NCBI GenBank assembly: GCA_000296795.1
Contig: BAFH01000003.1
Location: 558,401 to 622,400, forward strand
DNA length: 64,000 nucleotides
Reading direction: 5' to 3'
Origin: Candidatus Jettenia caeni
Lineage (GTDB): Bacteria; Planctomycetota; Brocadiia; Brocadiales; Brocadiaceae
Shown here: positions 44,424 through 54,006 of the stretch, in pieces
Layout of the letters: every line of letters begins with the position of its first letter
Numbering within the stretch: the stretch's first letter is position 1
Notes under the pieces: model-generated
The model's input: only the letters and a program-made list of their open reading frames with translations
Databases searched by the model: none
Told to the model about the DNA's origin: nothing
Made by a program: the position numbers and the translations under genes

Positions 44424-46862
44424 CTAACGTTTTCCCCTCCCACGTCCACCCATTGTTCGTTGCATCTCTTCAAATAATTCTTCTAAAATTTCCATATCCA
44501 TATTCAGGTTCGTATTCGTACCACTCGTGTCAAATGCACCACCATAATTCAGTGTATCCTCTACCTTGAGTATTTCTTCCAACGCCTTGATTCTTTTTCT
44601 TAAATCCCGCACCAATTCTCTATTGTTTCTCTTTTCTGCAAGGTGAAGAATGCGATTCAGTTCTTCAATACCTTCTTTTCCTGGCAGACGGCGGCTGTTC
44701 ATTATTTGTAATTGGTATTTCAAATAGTGAAATTGAGGATCTTCCCTGTCTTTTTCCAGCATTTTTTTGATATATACATCGCCTAATTTATGCGCTTGTT
44801 TATCAGGCAAGGCAAAAGAGACAATACCGAGGGCATCATTCCGGGAGCATGGTTTGTCAGAAGCATCAAGAGCATACAGGACAACCCTTTTCATTTCTGC
44901 TTTTAACCAGGCAAAACCCAAAGTATTGATATAGCTGTAAATCATCAATAAAGCTACAGCGTTCTCCGGAGTCGGTGGAAGACTCCATTCCCGATCGACT
45001 TCTGCGTTCAGTTTTTGCAGAGAAGTATCAGGAAGCTCATAACATCGGGAAATTAATTGAGTGAAGTAAAGAAGAGGAAGTAATTTTTCTGCCTTCCCAC
45101 GGGCAAGTTGTAACTTTTCATTGGCTGCGTCCTTGTTCTCGTTTTTTAATTCAAGGACAGCCCATCGGGCATAAATATATGCGTATCCTCTATTGAAATC
45201 ATGGGCATTCGATACTCCATTCTTTAATGCCTTTTCGAATATATTCCTTCCCTGGTCCATCTGTTTTTTATCAAAATAAACACGAGCAGCTTTTAGATAA
45301 GAAAAACCAAGATGATCTTTTATGGTGCTGTCCAGAGGATCCCTCTGAGTAGCCTGTTCAAGATATTTCATTCCCTTTATGTATGACTTGCGCTCAACAC
45401 AACTGACGCCAGCCCGGGTCAGAATGGCTGAATCATCGGGGAAAAGAGGGATTAATCTGTCCAATAATTTATTTGCCTTTGATTGATTATAGGTCTTTTC
45501 ATATACTTGTAATAATCCCAGATATGCATCCTTGTTATTCTTATCCATGCTTATACTTTTATTGAAATAGTGCTCAGCAAGATGCGCACTCCTCAGAAGG
45601 TCTTTATTTTTCCTAACGGGCAACCAGGGGAAAAGGGGAGGTTCTTGCGGTTTCTCAACAGCAAACAACGAACCAAGGCGGAAGTAAACAAGGGATTCCA
45701 ATTTGTTATTACTACCAAAAACCTTTCTGTAAGTCTCTAAAAAACACTCCCACACCTGAGCGCAGTCGCTGTCATCTTCATCATCATCTACCAGTTTATT
45801 TTCAAAAAACAGGCTTTCTGCTTTGCAAATGAGTACCTTCTCAAGATTGTATTCAGGAGAGGCAACCGTATCGTTTTTTAGTAAATCATCGAGATATTTC
45901 ATTGCTGCTTTGCCGGGTAAATGGTGAATACTATTAAAATAGAACCGTGTAAGTGTACCCGAAATATCGGAACTTTCTTCAGGAAAGGTCTTCATGGTGT
46001 TACGGATATGGCAGTAAGAATCGTAGTAACGTCCTGCCTTCCAGAGAGAATCGGCTCTTGGCAGAATGGATACAAGGTCTGGATATCCGGCTACTATACA
46101 CATTTTTTTTACAAATGATTCATGTATGGTATTTCGATCAATAATTTTACTGTTCAGGAGCGCCATATACGGTTGCGCAATATCCCGTAAGAGTGTATTT
46201 GAGGAGATACGTCCAAGGGCTTCAAGCGCCCTCTGATCCTCTTTTTTATAAAAGGCAATGAGTCCCTTAATAAACAATTTCCAGTGGGAAAAAAGAGAAT
46301 GTACCGCAATTTTCTTTGCCTTTAGCCATGCTTCTTCATATCTTTCTGCGGAAATGTCTTCCAACGCATGCTGTACAGCGCATAATTCTTCGTCTATTTC
46401 AGGACAGGCTGATTTTAGCTGGGGAAATTCCTGAAATACGATAACCAGGGCATCGGCTACCCGTGGTAATTCTTGAATATTTGCTAGATTTTTTCCCCGT
46501 GATAAGAGATCGGCATATATCCTTGCAACCGCATCATAATCTTTCTTTTTCATGGCAATCAAAATATCCAGAGTCCCTTCGTCTTTATCTCCCGTGAGCG
46601 CTTTTATATTATCAATAATTTGAGCTGCATCCGACAATTGTCCGTTTTGGATCATCTGATTTGCCAGACCGTGGTAACATTCCAAAAGTTTGGGAAGATA
46701 TTTTTCTTTGTCAAGCTTGCAGAGTTCCTTAAAACCGTCTTTCGCCTGGCGAAATTTTTTCTTTTCCAAATCATCTCTTGCCTGTTCTTCTATAATCTCA
46801 GGAGAGAAAAACGTTTTTTGATGAACAAAACTTTCCCTCCCTTTATTCTTTCCTTTTGACAT
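44424..46862 (-). CDS. large TPR-repeat protein of the chaperone operon
   Basis: 812 aa from the ATG at 46862 (GGAAA upstream; an earlier in-frame ATG at 46913 is possible). Almost all helical, with many TPR-like pairs, for example DAYLGLLQVYEKTYNQSKAN, ERKSYIKGMKYLEQATQRDP and STIKDHLGFSYLKAARVYFD. A basic N-terminus (MSKGKNKGRESFVHQ) and a Gly/Arg C-terminal tail (TMGGRGRGKR) may touch nucleic acid. There are no membrane segments. It probably serves as scaffold or client receptor for the Hsp70 machine encoded downstream (inference from context). Confidence 0.75.
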   Translation of the reverse strand: MSKGKNKGRESFVHQKTFFSPEIIEEQARDDLEKKKFRQAKDGFKELCKLDKEKYLPKLLECYHGLANQMIQNGQLSDAAQIIDNIKALTGDKDEGTLDILIAMKKKDYDAVARIYADLLSRGKNLANIQELPRVADALVIVFQEFPQLKSACPEIDEELCAVQHALEDISAERYEEAWLKAKKIAVHSLFSHWKLFIKGLIAFYKKEDQRALEALGRISSNTLLRDIAQPYMALLNSKIIDRNTIHESFVKKMCIVAGYPDLVSILPRADSLWKAGRYYDSYCHIRNTMKTFPEESSDISGTLTRFYFNSIHHLPGKAAMKYLDDLLKNDTVASPEYNLEKVLICKAESLFFENKLVDDDEDDSDCAQVWECFLETYRKVFGSNNKLESLVYFRLGSLFAVEKPQEPPLFPWLPVRKNKDLLRSAHLAEHYFNKSISMDKNNKDAYLGLLQVYEKTYNQSKANKLLDRLIPLFPDDSAILTRAGVSCVERKSYIKGMKYLEQATQRDPLDSTIKDHLGFSYLKAARVYFDKKQMDQGRNIFEKALKNGVSNAHDFNRGYAYIYARWAVLELKNENKDAANEKLQLARGKAEKLLPLLYFTQLISRCYELPDTSLQKLNAEVDREWSLPPTPENAVALLMIYSYINTLGFAWLKAEMKRVVLYALDASDKPCSRNDALGIVSFALPDKQAHKLGDVYIKKMLEKDREDPQFHYLKYQLQIMNSRRLPGKEGIEELNRILHLAEKRNNRELVRDLRKRIKALEEILKVEDTLNYGGAFDTSGTNTNLNMDMEILEELFEEMQRTMGGRGRGKR

Positions 46863-46983
46863 AGTACTATTTCCTGCGATATACAAGTTGTTTAAAAATC
46901 GGGTAGTAAACAAAGAAGATATACTTTACCTTGATCTTTGCTTGCTTTTGTAAACTGCTCATTACTTCTGGAAGGCAGTATTA

Positions 46984-47499
46984 TTAACCTTTCAATAAAT
47001 CATATCCTCTTTTATTTGCAAATCCCAGCTTAAAAATTCTATCAGCGAGGGCATCTTTTGTAAGCCTCTTGTTGGCTGTTATATTCATTTTTAAGGATAA
47101 TTCAAGAAGGGTATCCTTTTTGTGCTTTGTAAGTTGTTCAGGAATCTGCTCTGTGGGTAGTTCCTCCAACTGTTGCTGTAATGCAGCAATATCGATCGCG
47201 ATGCTTTTAGGCTTTTTTGCCTTTGCTTGTTTTGGGAAAAGGCTTTCGGCAAGAAGAGGCCTGTCTTTTAAGGTTTCGAAAAATGATGCAAGGGTAGTAA
47301 TGGCGCTGGATATTTGTTCCATCTCAGACGTATCGGGAAAATGATTGATATTTTCCCGTAACGTCTCAAGTTCTTTTCGTATTTCGGAGATACTTTGCAT
47401 TATTCTTTGCCGGTCTTCATTTCCTGGCAATAACAGAAGGTATTCTTTTATTTGTAGTAATGCATTATTCAGGTTATATTTTTTTCTTATTTTTGCCAT
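46984..47499 (-). CDS. coiled-coil/SAP-like protein paired with ParA
   Basis: 171 aa. N-terminal basic segment (MAKIRKKYNLNNALLQIKEY), a central coiled coil (about 30-75), and a C-terminal helical region KDTLLELSLKMNITANKRLT then KDALADRIFKLGFANKRGY that resembles SAP/Rho-N-type DNA-binding helices. It starts 2 bp after the ParA stop. By analogy with ParA partners it could be the DNA-binding or adaptor component (inference). No named family recognised. Confidence 0.65.
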   Translation of the reverse strand: MAKIRKKYNLNNALLQIKEYLLLLPGNEDRQRIMQSISEIRKELETLRENINHFPDTSEMEQISSAITTLASFFETLKDRPLLAESLFPKQAKAKKPKSIAIDIAALQQQLEELPTEQIPEQLTKHKKDTLLELSLKMNITANKRLTKDALADRIFKLGFANKRGYDLLKG

Positions 47500-47501
47500 A
47501 G

Positions 47502-48509
47502 TTAGTTACCATCAACTTTTTGTAAAAACTCATTTGTTACTTCTTTATATTCCGATGCTACCCGAATTGAGTTGCTGTCGTTTGCTAAAAAAACAGGTAA
47601 CGCAGATGCGGCAGCTTCTGTGTATCCGGTGCCCAACGATATATACTGTTCAAAACAGAGAGTATGGTAATCTTTACGGAGCGATTGCATTCTTTCTTTC
47701 AAGGTACTTACAATATTTGGGCCAGATTTACGAATCATCGTAAATAATAAGCCTTTCAAAATAACGGATTTTGCATTCGACCCTATAATACGGTATTTTT
47801 GAGTAATAGCGGCATTTAAATCAGTAATTTTTTTGATAAGGATACTTATTCCGATCGTTGATAGATGATCCGGGATTGTTGTTATCATATAATAATCACT
47901 GGTAAACACTGAATTCTGGGTTACAAGGTACAAATTTGGAGGGCAATCAATAAGTATGTAATCATAGATGTCTTTTATCCTATCAAGTGCTTTTCTGAGA
48001 ATATGGCGTTGTTCTATATAAAAAAAAGCATCCCGAAAATCACAGGAAGTATCGATACCCAATTCGTTTTTGATCTTCTTGATTGTTCGTCTGAGGATAT
48101 GGATCTGTTCCTGATAAAATCCCTTTTCATTTTTCATTTTTGTTTTTGCAGCCAAATCAATATCGATGCCTAATAACTCAACATCGGATGGAATCAGGTC
48201 AAGGTTTGGCACAGCTTCCTTTGTTGCCTGTTTAATGGGTGATTTCCATATGATTTTTTCAATGTCAAAAGAGTTTGCGGTATCCTTTAAATAGGAGTTA
48301 AACAATTCTGAGATAGTCCCATGATTTCTTTTAAATATCTCCCATTGTTCTGGTATAGTACATAAAAAGGTTAAGTTTGCTTGGGGATCTGTATCGATGA
48401 GTAAAATTTTCTTGTTATGATACAAAGCTAAGGCACATCCAATATGATATGTGGTGGTTGTTTTACCAACTCCGCCCTTATAGTTGATAAATGAGATAAT
48501 CTTTCCCAT
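47502..48509 (-). CDS. ParA/Soj-family P-loop ATPase
   Basis: 335 aa. Deviant Walker A KGGVGKTTTTYHIG at residues 10-23, A' LLIDTDPQANLTFL, and Walker B YILIDCPPNL are intact. An insertion after the A' motif (about 70-150) is larger than in minimal ParA. Such ATPases position plasmids, chromosomes or protein cargos by ATP-dependent nucleoid binding. There is no ParB homologue; instead a SAP-like gene follows at once and a TPR/Hsp70 set further down. It is the first gene of the minus-strand block, with its promoter in 48510-48969. Confidence 0.92.
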   Translation of the reverse strand: MGKIISFINYKGGVGKTTTTYHIGCALALYHNKKILLIDTDPQANLTFLCTIPEQWEIFKRNHGTISELFNSYLKDTANSFDIEKIIWKSPIKQATKEAVPNLDLIPSDVELLGIDIDLAAKTKMKNEKGFYQEQIHILRRTIKKIKNELGIDTSCDFRDAFFYIEQRHILRKALDRIKDIYDYILIDCPPNLYLVTQNSVFTSDYYMITTIPDHLSTIGISILIKKITDLNAAITQKYRIIGSNAKSVILKGLLFTMIRKSGPNIVSTLKERMQSLRKDYHTLCFEQYISLGTGYTEAAASALPVFLANDSNSIRVASEYKEVTNEFLQKVDGN

Positions 48510-48969
48510 GATTGGCCCTCTCTTTTATATTACTGATGATAAGGGTTGATAAAATCCGGATATTGATTTTTTTGTGCCATGTTACTTGTTTCTAAAATAC
48601 CCACAGAATTCCTCTTTTTTAAAGGGGCGAAATAAAGGGATTATTACCGGTAAACGAACGGGTATTGTAACCATAACCATAGAGATGATAATTTAATGGA
48701 ACCAATATGCCGAATATTACTACGGAATTGATGTGTGGTCAAGGGAAAATCGGGTTTCTATAATGAGAAAGATTCTGTATCCAGGTGTATAAGAACATTG
48801 AGGATACAGATGTGTTTTTAGAAAAAAGTTTGTTTTCATTTCATTAGGGTCTTATAATTGAATAAAAGTGTATCTTTAAAATGATTATGTATTTGTTTGG
48901 AGAAAGATCATCGAACACATCCATAGCATAGATTATTACAAGACAGAAGATGAGCATGGGCATAGACAT
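48510..48969. other. divergent intergenic region between parA-like and CDF genes
   Basis: 460 bp, AT-rich, presumably with both promoters. An open frame continuous with the CDF gene extends back to at least 48901 (including a His-rich EDEHGHRH stretch) but without a standard start. No repeat or RNA gene was recognised. Confidence 0.35.
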
Positions 48970-49875
48970 GTGTACAGGGCTCATGAGCGAAAAAAGCTCA
49001 TTCTCACGAGTTTTATAACTGGTGGTATCTTTATCTTTGAAGTAATCGGTGGAATTATCACCAATAGTCTTGCCCTGATTAGCGATGCAGGTCACATGCT
49101 TACTCATATATTTGCTTTGTTGATAAGCTTATTTGCCTTATTATTTGCAGCACGACCGCCTACGGTAAAAAAAACCTATGGTTTCTATCGTTTAGAGATA
49201 TTAGCAGCATTATTTAACGGTGTGATTCTTTTTGTAATTACCCTGTGGATATTTTACGAGGCCTATCACCGTTTTATGCATCCTGAAACTATCTCCAGCG
49301 GGAAGATGTTTGTTGTTGCATGTGTGGGTTTGATTGCCAATGTAGCTTGTGCTTATATTCTTATGAAAGGTGGTCATGATCACGGGGGGCACAGTCTGAA
49401 TATCAAATCTGCATTTATTCATATGATCGGCGATACCATTTCCTCTATAGGTGTCATAGTCGGGGCTGTAATTATCTATTATACTCACTGGTTTATTATT
49501 GATCCCATTATCAGTGTTATGCTCTGTGTGCTTATCCTTATCTGGTCTTATAAACTAGTGATGGAGTCTGTGGATATCTTATTGGAGGCTACTCCGAGAG
49601 AGATTAATATTGATAAAGTAGCCGAGAGCCTCAGGCAGATTCCCGGAATTGATGATGTGCATGATATTCATATCTGGACGATTACCTCCGGGATGTACTC
49701 TATGAGCGCCCATATCGATACAAAAGATATGATGATCAGTGAGACTACAAAACTTTCTAAAATGATTAATTGCGTTTTGAGCGACAAATTCAGGATTGGA
49801 CATACGGTTATTCAATTCGGCTGTGAGTGTAAGATCAATAATGAACACAATAACCACGACCATAACCATAGGTAA
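48970..49875 (+). CDS. cation diffusion facilitator (CzcD/ZitB-like) metal exporter
   Basis: 301 aa from a GTG at 48970. Six TM helices; the metal-site residues are seen in ISDAGHMLTHIFALLISLFA (HxxxD-type) and AFIHMIGDTISSIG (HxxxD). A His-rich loop GGHDHGGHSL sits between TM4 and TM5, with a C-terminal cytoplasmic domain VHDIHIWTITSG and a His-rich tail (NNEHNNHDHNHR). It exports Zn, Co or Cd in exchange for protons. The upstream in-frame codons read EDEHGHRHV, a His-rich N-terminus expected for the family, so the true start may be further upstream at a non-standard codon. Confidence 0.93.
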   Translation: MYRAHERKKLILTSFITGGIFIFEVIGGIITNSLALISDAGHMLTHIFALLISLFALLFAARPPTVKKTYGFYRLEILAALFNGVILFVITLWIFYEAYHRFMHPETISSGKMFVVACVGLIANVACAYILMKGGHDHGGHSLNIKSAFIHMIGDTISSIGVIVGAVIIYYTHWFIIDPIISVMLCVLILIWSYKLVMESVDILLEATPREINIDKVAESLRQIPGIDDVHDIHIWTITSGMYSMSAHIDTKDMMISETTKLSKMINCVLSDKFRIGHTVIQFGCECKINNEHNNHDHNHR

Positions 49876-50026
49876 TTTTTAGCACAAGACGTATTGGTTA
49901 ACTTGGATCAAATGGAAGCTATATTAAATGACAATAAGTATAAATTAATACATTATGTAACTACAAAATTTTCCTTGGTTTCTCTTCCTTACGTGGAGGA
50001 TTTAGCATATTTGTTTGAGCTGTTCA

Positions 50027-50052
50027 CACTATTTTGCAATTGCAAAATAGTG
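50027..50052. repeat. perfect 26-bp palindrome
   Basis: CACTATTTTGCAA followed directly by TTGCAAAATAGTG. A gapless palindrome of this size is unlikely by chance; it suits a dimeric DNA-binding protein or a target or relic of a mobile element. Confidence 0.7.
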
Positions 50053-50133
50053 ACTCATCTGTATAATCAAACTAGTTTAAAAAAAAATTACAAAATAAGT
50101 TTGCTCAGGTAATATTTCGGAAATTCAATTATA

Positions 50134-50186
50134 TAGGGCAAGGCTAAAGTTTCGCCCTACACTGGCTCTGCCAAAGGCAGCCTCAT
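50134..50186 (-). repeat. dispersed palindromic repeat, copy 4 (inverted)
   Basis: TAGGGCAAGGCTAAAGTTTC, GCCCTACA, then TGGCTCTGCCAAAGGCAGCC. It has the same two-part layout (core palindrome plus a GCTGCC/GGCAGC hairpin) as copies at 21625 and 43294. Confidence 0.65.
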
Positions 50187-50544
50187 GTAATTTACATTAT
50201 ATCTTTGGAGTTCAATAATGATCCGGGAGGAATACATGTTACTTAAGTATGGGTGAGTACACCTGTTAAGGTGGCGGTGCCATTCCCGGATTTTGTGGAT
50301 AAGGTAAGGACTCTTCACAATCTGCCTTTTTTGTATCTCTCAAAATCTCAAGGATGTTTTTAGTTTATAACTTACATACTATCCAGCGAGAGATATAGTC
50401 CCCATTCATTCTCAGTACCATCCCCAAGGGAAAGATACCGCCCTCCTTCCAATAGTTAATTGGATAATGTTTTTGTACTTCGCTTTAAAAATTCATCGAA
50501 GCTTTGTTTCTCAACATCTATAACTATACATGGAGAATATAACT

Positions 50545-53235
50545 ATGGTATCTTTATTCATTGATGGTAAGAAGGTAGAGTCGGAATCTTTTCAAACAAT
50601 TTTACAAGCAGCCCAAAAAGCTGGAATTCATATCCCTACTTTGTGTTACGACCCACGTTTAGCTCCTACGGGAGCTTGCCGCATGTGTGTAGTGGAGGTC
50701 GAGGGTGCACGGTCTCTGGTGGCATCCTGTGCAACTCCGGTATCTAAAGACATGAAGGTCTCTACCCGCAGTGAATCAGTTATGCGTGCGCGTAAACTTA
50801 ATTTAGAACTTATCTGGTCTCATCATCCCAATGATTGTCTTACCTGCGATAAAACCGGGGAATGTCAGCTTCAGAAGCTCATGTATGAATATGAAGTGAA
50901 AACCTCAAGGTTTATGAACTGTAATCCATCGCCTGTACCTGATGACTCGAATCCGGCTATTTACCGGGATATGAGTAAATGCATACTTTGTGGAAAATGT
51001 GTCAGGATTTGTGATGAAGTACAGAATCAGCATGTCTGGGAATTTTCGAGTCGGGGAATGGGGACTTCAGTTGCAACTGCCTTTGAGAAACCATTAAAAA
51101 ACTCCGGTTGTGTATTTTGCGGACACTGTGTTTCCGTATGTCCCGTCGGCGCTCTCATGGATAAGCCTGCAGTAAAGAAAGGCCGTCCATGGGAAACAAG
51201 AAAAGTGCGTACCGTTTGTTGTTACTGTGGTGTGGGTTGCAGTCTTGTCCTTCACATAAAGCAGAATGAAATCCTGAAGGTAACGGCAGATACCCATTCA
51301 CCTCCTAATTATGGCAGCTTATGTGTTAAAGGGCGATACGGCTTTGAATTCCATAAAAGCACTGATCGATTGAAGTCGCCTCTGATTCGCGATCACCTGA
51401 ATCAACCTTTCAGGGAAGCAAGCTGGGAGGAGGCCATTCATCTGGTTGCCAGAAGATTTATGGAGATCAAGTTGAAATACGGACCTGATGCTTTTGGATG
51501 TCTTAGTTCCTCAAGAGGTACAAACGAGGAGAATTATCTAGCTCAAAAATTTACTCGTGCCGTGATGGGCACAAATAATATGGATAATTGTGCGCGGGTA
51601 TGTCATGCGCCATCGGTTACAGGACTCAGGGCTGCATTGGGAAGCGGAGCGGCCACCAATTCTCTTGCTGATATTGAGGGTGCAGAAGCGCTTATTGTCA
51701 GTGGTTCAAATACTACTGAAGCACATCCGGTAGCAGCTCTGAAGATAAAAAAGGCGGTACGGCAGAACGGAGCTAAATTGATTGTAATCGACCCGCGTGA
51801 AATAGAACTTGTCCAGTACGCAACGGTATGGCTCCGTTTGAAACCGGGCACCAATGTGGCTCTTATTAATGGCTTGCTCCATGTCATTTTAAAAGAGGAT
51901 TTGGAGAATAAAGAGTTTATCCAGCAACGTACGGAAAACATAGATATGCTGAAACAAGTGGTCGTACAGTATACACCTGAAAGAGTAGAAGAAATTACAG
52001 GGGTTCCTCAGGAGGATATTATTAAGGCTGCCAGGATCTATGCGGGTACAAGGAAGGGTATGATCGTCTATGGATTGGGAATGACCGAGCATAAGGCCGG
52101 TTCGCATGGTGTTATGTCTCTTGCAAATTTATCTTTGATTACCGGAAACATTGGGAGGCCCAATACCGGTATCAATCCTCTCCGTGGGCAAAATAATGTT
52201 CAGGGTTCTTGTGATATGGGTGCCTTGCCTGATGTTTATCCTTGCTATCAAAAAGCAGATGATCCTATTGTTCATAAAAAGTTTTCTGAAGCATGGGGCT
52301 GTCAACTTCCTGTGAAACCAGGTTTAAAGGAACCTCAAATGTATAGAGAAGCCCTGGCAGGAAAGGTAAAGGCAATGTACATCATTGGATACGATCCTGC
52401 GGCAACACAAGCGAATACCCATCATGTGGTTTCTGCCATGAAAGAGTTTGAGTTTCTTGTGGTACAGGAGCTTTTTATGACAGAAACAGCTAAATTAGCC
52501 CATGTAGTCCTTCCTGCCAGCTGCTTTTTTGAGAAGGAAGGTACTTTTACCAATGCGGAGAGAAGAGTCAGGCGATTGAACCAGGCTATACCACCGCCAG
52601 AAGGGATAAGGCATGATTGGGAGATTATGTGTTTCATTGCTAATGCGATGGGATATCCGATGCATTACAACCATCCAGGCGAAATTATGAGGGAAATTGC
52701 CAGCCTCACCCCAGAATTTGCAGGAATTGATTATGAACGGCTTGAGGGGGATGGGCTGGTATGGCCAGTATGGGATAAGAAGCATCCTGGTACGCCCATT
52801 TTGCACAAAGATACCTTTACGAGAGGAAAAGGACGGCTCAATGACCTCTTGTATACCCCTTCAGAGGAATTACCTGATAATGACTATCCTTTATATTTAA
52901 CAACAGGCCGCCGTCTCTATCATTATAATAACGGTTCGATGTCACTTCGGAATCCGGAGATTCGTTCAATCAGTTCTGAAGAATTTATAGAGATACATCC
53001 CAGTGATGCTGAGCCACTTGGTATAAAAACAGGAGATATCGTGAGAGTAACATCGCGACGGGGATCGTTGGAAGTGCAAGCAGATGTTACAACGAAGTCC
53101 AGACCGGGGAGCGTGTTCCTATCCTTTCATTTCCCGGAGACCCCAACGAATGTTTTAACTGGTCCCGGAGAGGATATATTGGCGCTTACCCCTGAATATA
53201 AGGTATGTGCTGTAAAAGTGGAGTTGCCTTCATAA
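50545..53235 (+). CDS. formate dehydrogenase alpha subunit (NuoG-like N-terminus, Cys-type)
   Basis: 896 aa from the ATG at 50545 (GGAGA 8 bp upstream; ATG at 50530 also in frame). Order: [2Fe-2S] ferredoxin domain (CRMCVVEV), His-Cys cluster HHPNDCLTCDKTGECQ, two [4Fe-4S] sites CILCGKCVRICDE and CVFCGHCVSVCPVG, then the molybdopterin oxidoreductase with CCYCGVGCSLV and the metal-ligand cysteine in NCARVCHAPSVTGL (Cys, not selenocysteine). C-terminal Molydop-binding domain (TTGRRLYHYNNGSM). It oxidises formate, or reduces CO2, with electrons to NAD or ferredoxin through partners not encoded here. It is probably first gene of a corrinoid one-carbon operon. Confidence 0.93.
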   Translation: MVSLFIDGKKVESESFQTILQAAQKAGIHIPTLCYDPRLAPTGACRMCVVEVEGARSLVASCATPVSKDMKVSTRSESVMRARKLNLELIWSHHPNDCLTCDKTGECQLQKLMYEYEVKTSRFMNCNPSPVPDDSNPAIYRDMSKCILCGKCVRICDEVQNQHVWEFSSRGMGTSVATAFEKPLKNSGCVFCGHCVSVCPVGALMDKPAVKKGRPWETRKVRTVCCYCGVGCSLVLHIKQNEILKVTADTHSPPNYGSLCVKGRYGFEFHKSTDRLKSPLIRDHLNQPFREASWEEAIHLVARRFMEIKLKYGPDAFGCLSSSRGTNEENYLAQKFTRAVMGTNNMDNCARVCHAPSVTGLRAALGSGAATNSLADIEGAEALIVSGSNTTEAHPVAALKIKKAVRQNGAKLIVIDPREIELVQYATVWLRLKPGTNVALINGLLHVILKEDLENKEFIQQRTENIDMLKQVVVQYTPERVEEITGVPQEDIIKAARIYAGTRKGMIVYGLGMTEHKAGSHGVMSLANLSLITGNIGRPNTGINPLRGQNNVQGSCDMGALPDVYPCYQKADDPIVHKKFSEAWGCQLPVKPGLKEPQMYREALAGKVKAMYIIGYDPAATQANTHHVVSAMKEFEFLVVQELFMTETAKLAHVVLPASCFFEKEGTFTNAERRVRRLNQAIPPPEGIRHDWEIMCFIANAMGYPMHYNHPGEIMREIASLTPEFAGIDYERLEGDGLVWPVWDKKHPGTPILHKDTFTRGKGRLNDLLYTPSEELPDNDYPLYLTTGRRLYHYNNGSMSLRNPEIRSISSEEFIEIHPSDAEPLGIKTGDIVRVTSRRGSLEVQADVTTKSRPGSVFLSFHFPETPTNVLTGPGEDILALTPEYKVCAVKVELPS

Positions 53236-53289
53236 ATTTATTGTAAAATAATAAGCTTCATATTTGGAGTTTGCCATTAGGAGGTGTTT

Positions 53290-54006
53290 ATGCAAAGGGA
53301 AAAAGCAGATATTTTAACTACATTAGCCCAGGCCGTAATTGATATGGACATAGACTGCGCTAAGGAAGCGGCCGCTGAGGTGATACGATGCAAAGTCGAC
53401 CCTTATACGGCAATAATGGATGGGCTTGCAAAAGGAATGGATAAGGTCAATGAGTTATTCGAAAATGAGGAATATTTTGTTCCGGAAATACTCCTCTGTG
53501 CCGATGCCATGTATGCAGGGATTGAGGTACTCAAACCTTATCTGCCAAAGGAAACTGCATGGAGTAAGAAAAAGGCCGTAATCGGTGTTGTTAAAGGTGA
53601 TACCCATGATATTGGGAAGAACCTGGTCAAGATAATGCTGGATAACGCCGGATTTGAAATGCATGATTTAGGCAGGAATGTACCGTATGCAAAGTTTGTT
53701 GATACTGCAGGAGAGTTACAGGCAGACCTTGTTTGTCTTTCTACTCTTATGACCACAACTATGGATGGTATGCAGGTGGTTATTGAAGGCCTTAAGAAGG
53801 CTGGTATAGCCTCCAGGGTTATGGTTGGTGGTGGACCAATATCTCCAGGGTTTGCAAGAAATATAGGGGCAGATGGATATGCAAAGAATGCTGCCGAGGC
53901 AGTTAAGGTTGCCAATGACATAGTGCAGCGTATTCCTTTCAGTCCTCTCATACTGAAAACGCCGGAGCTTGTAAGTGTTAAACGAGGGCAGGGAGGAACA
54001 CGATGA
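53290..54006 (+). CDS. corrinoid (B12-binding) methyltransferase protein
   Basis: 238 aa from the ATG at 53290 (AGGAGG 5 bp upstream; the GTG at 53284 overlaps that site). N-terminal four-helix cap (about 1-85) then a cobalamin-binding Rossmann domain with the base-off signature GDTHDIGKN (His107 as lower axial ligand) and the usual STLMTTTMDGMQ and VMVGGGPIS. Same architecture as MtaC/MttC/MtbC and the corrinoid proteins of O-demethylases. It carries the methyl group between two methyltransferases. The stop overlaps the next gene start (ATGA). Confidence 0.95.
   Translation: MQREKADILTTLAQAVIDMDIDCAKEAAAEVIRCKVDPYTAIMDGLAKGMDKVNELFENEEYFVPEILLCADAMYAGIEVLKPYLPKETAWSKKKAVIGVVKGDTHDIGKNLVKIMLDNAGFEMHDLGRNVPYAKFVDTAGELQADLVCLSTLMTTTMDGMQVVIEGLKKAGIASRVMVGGGPISPGFARNIGADGYAKNAAEAVKVANDIVQRIPFSPLILKTPELVSVKRGQGGTR

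Larger units (their letters stand above)
49876..50544. other. 670-bp region upstream of the formate dehydrogenase operon
   Basis: Contains a perfect 26-bp palindrome (50027-50052), an inverted copy of the dispersed element (50134-50186), and a 36-codon GTG frame at 50253-50363 (VSTPVKVAVPFPDFVDKVRT...) that reads like protein but lacks a clear ribosome site. A minus-strand frame of 27 codons ends at 50372 (EGGRYLSLGDGTENEWGLYL...). No molybdenum-cofactor or cobalamin riboswitch could be recognised. Confidence 0.45.

Noticed and set aside
49894-50112. 72-codon frame after the CDF gene
   Set aside because: It crosses the 26-bp palindrome, has AT-driven composition (Phe/Leu/Asn/Lys) and no ribosome site.
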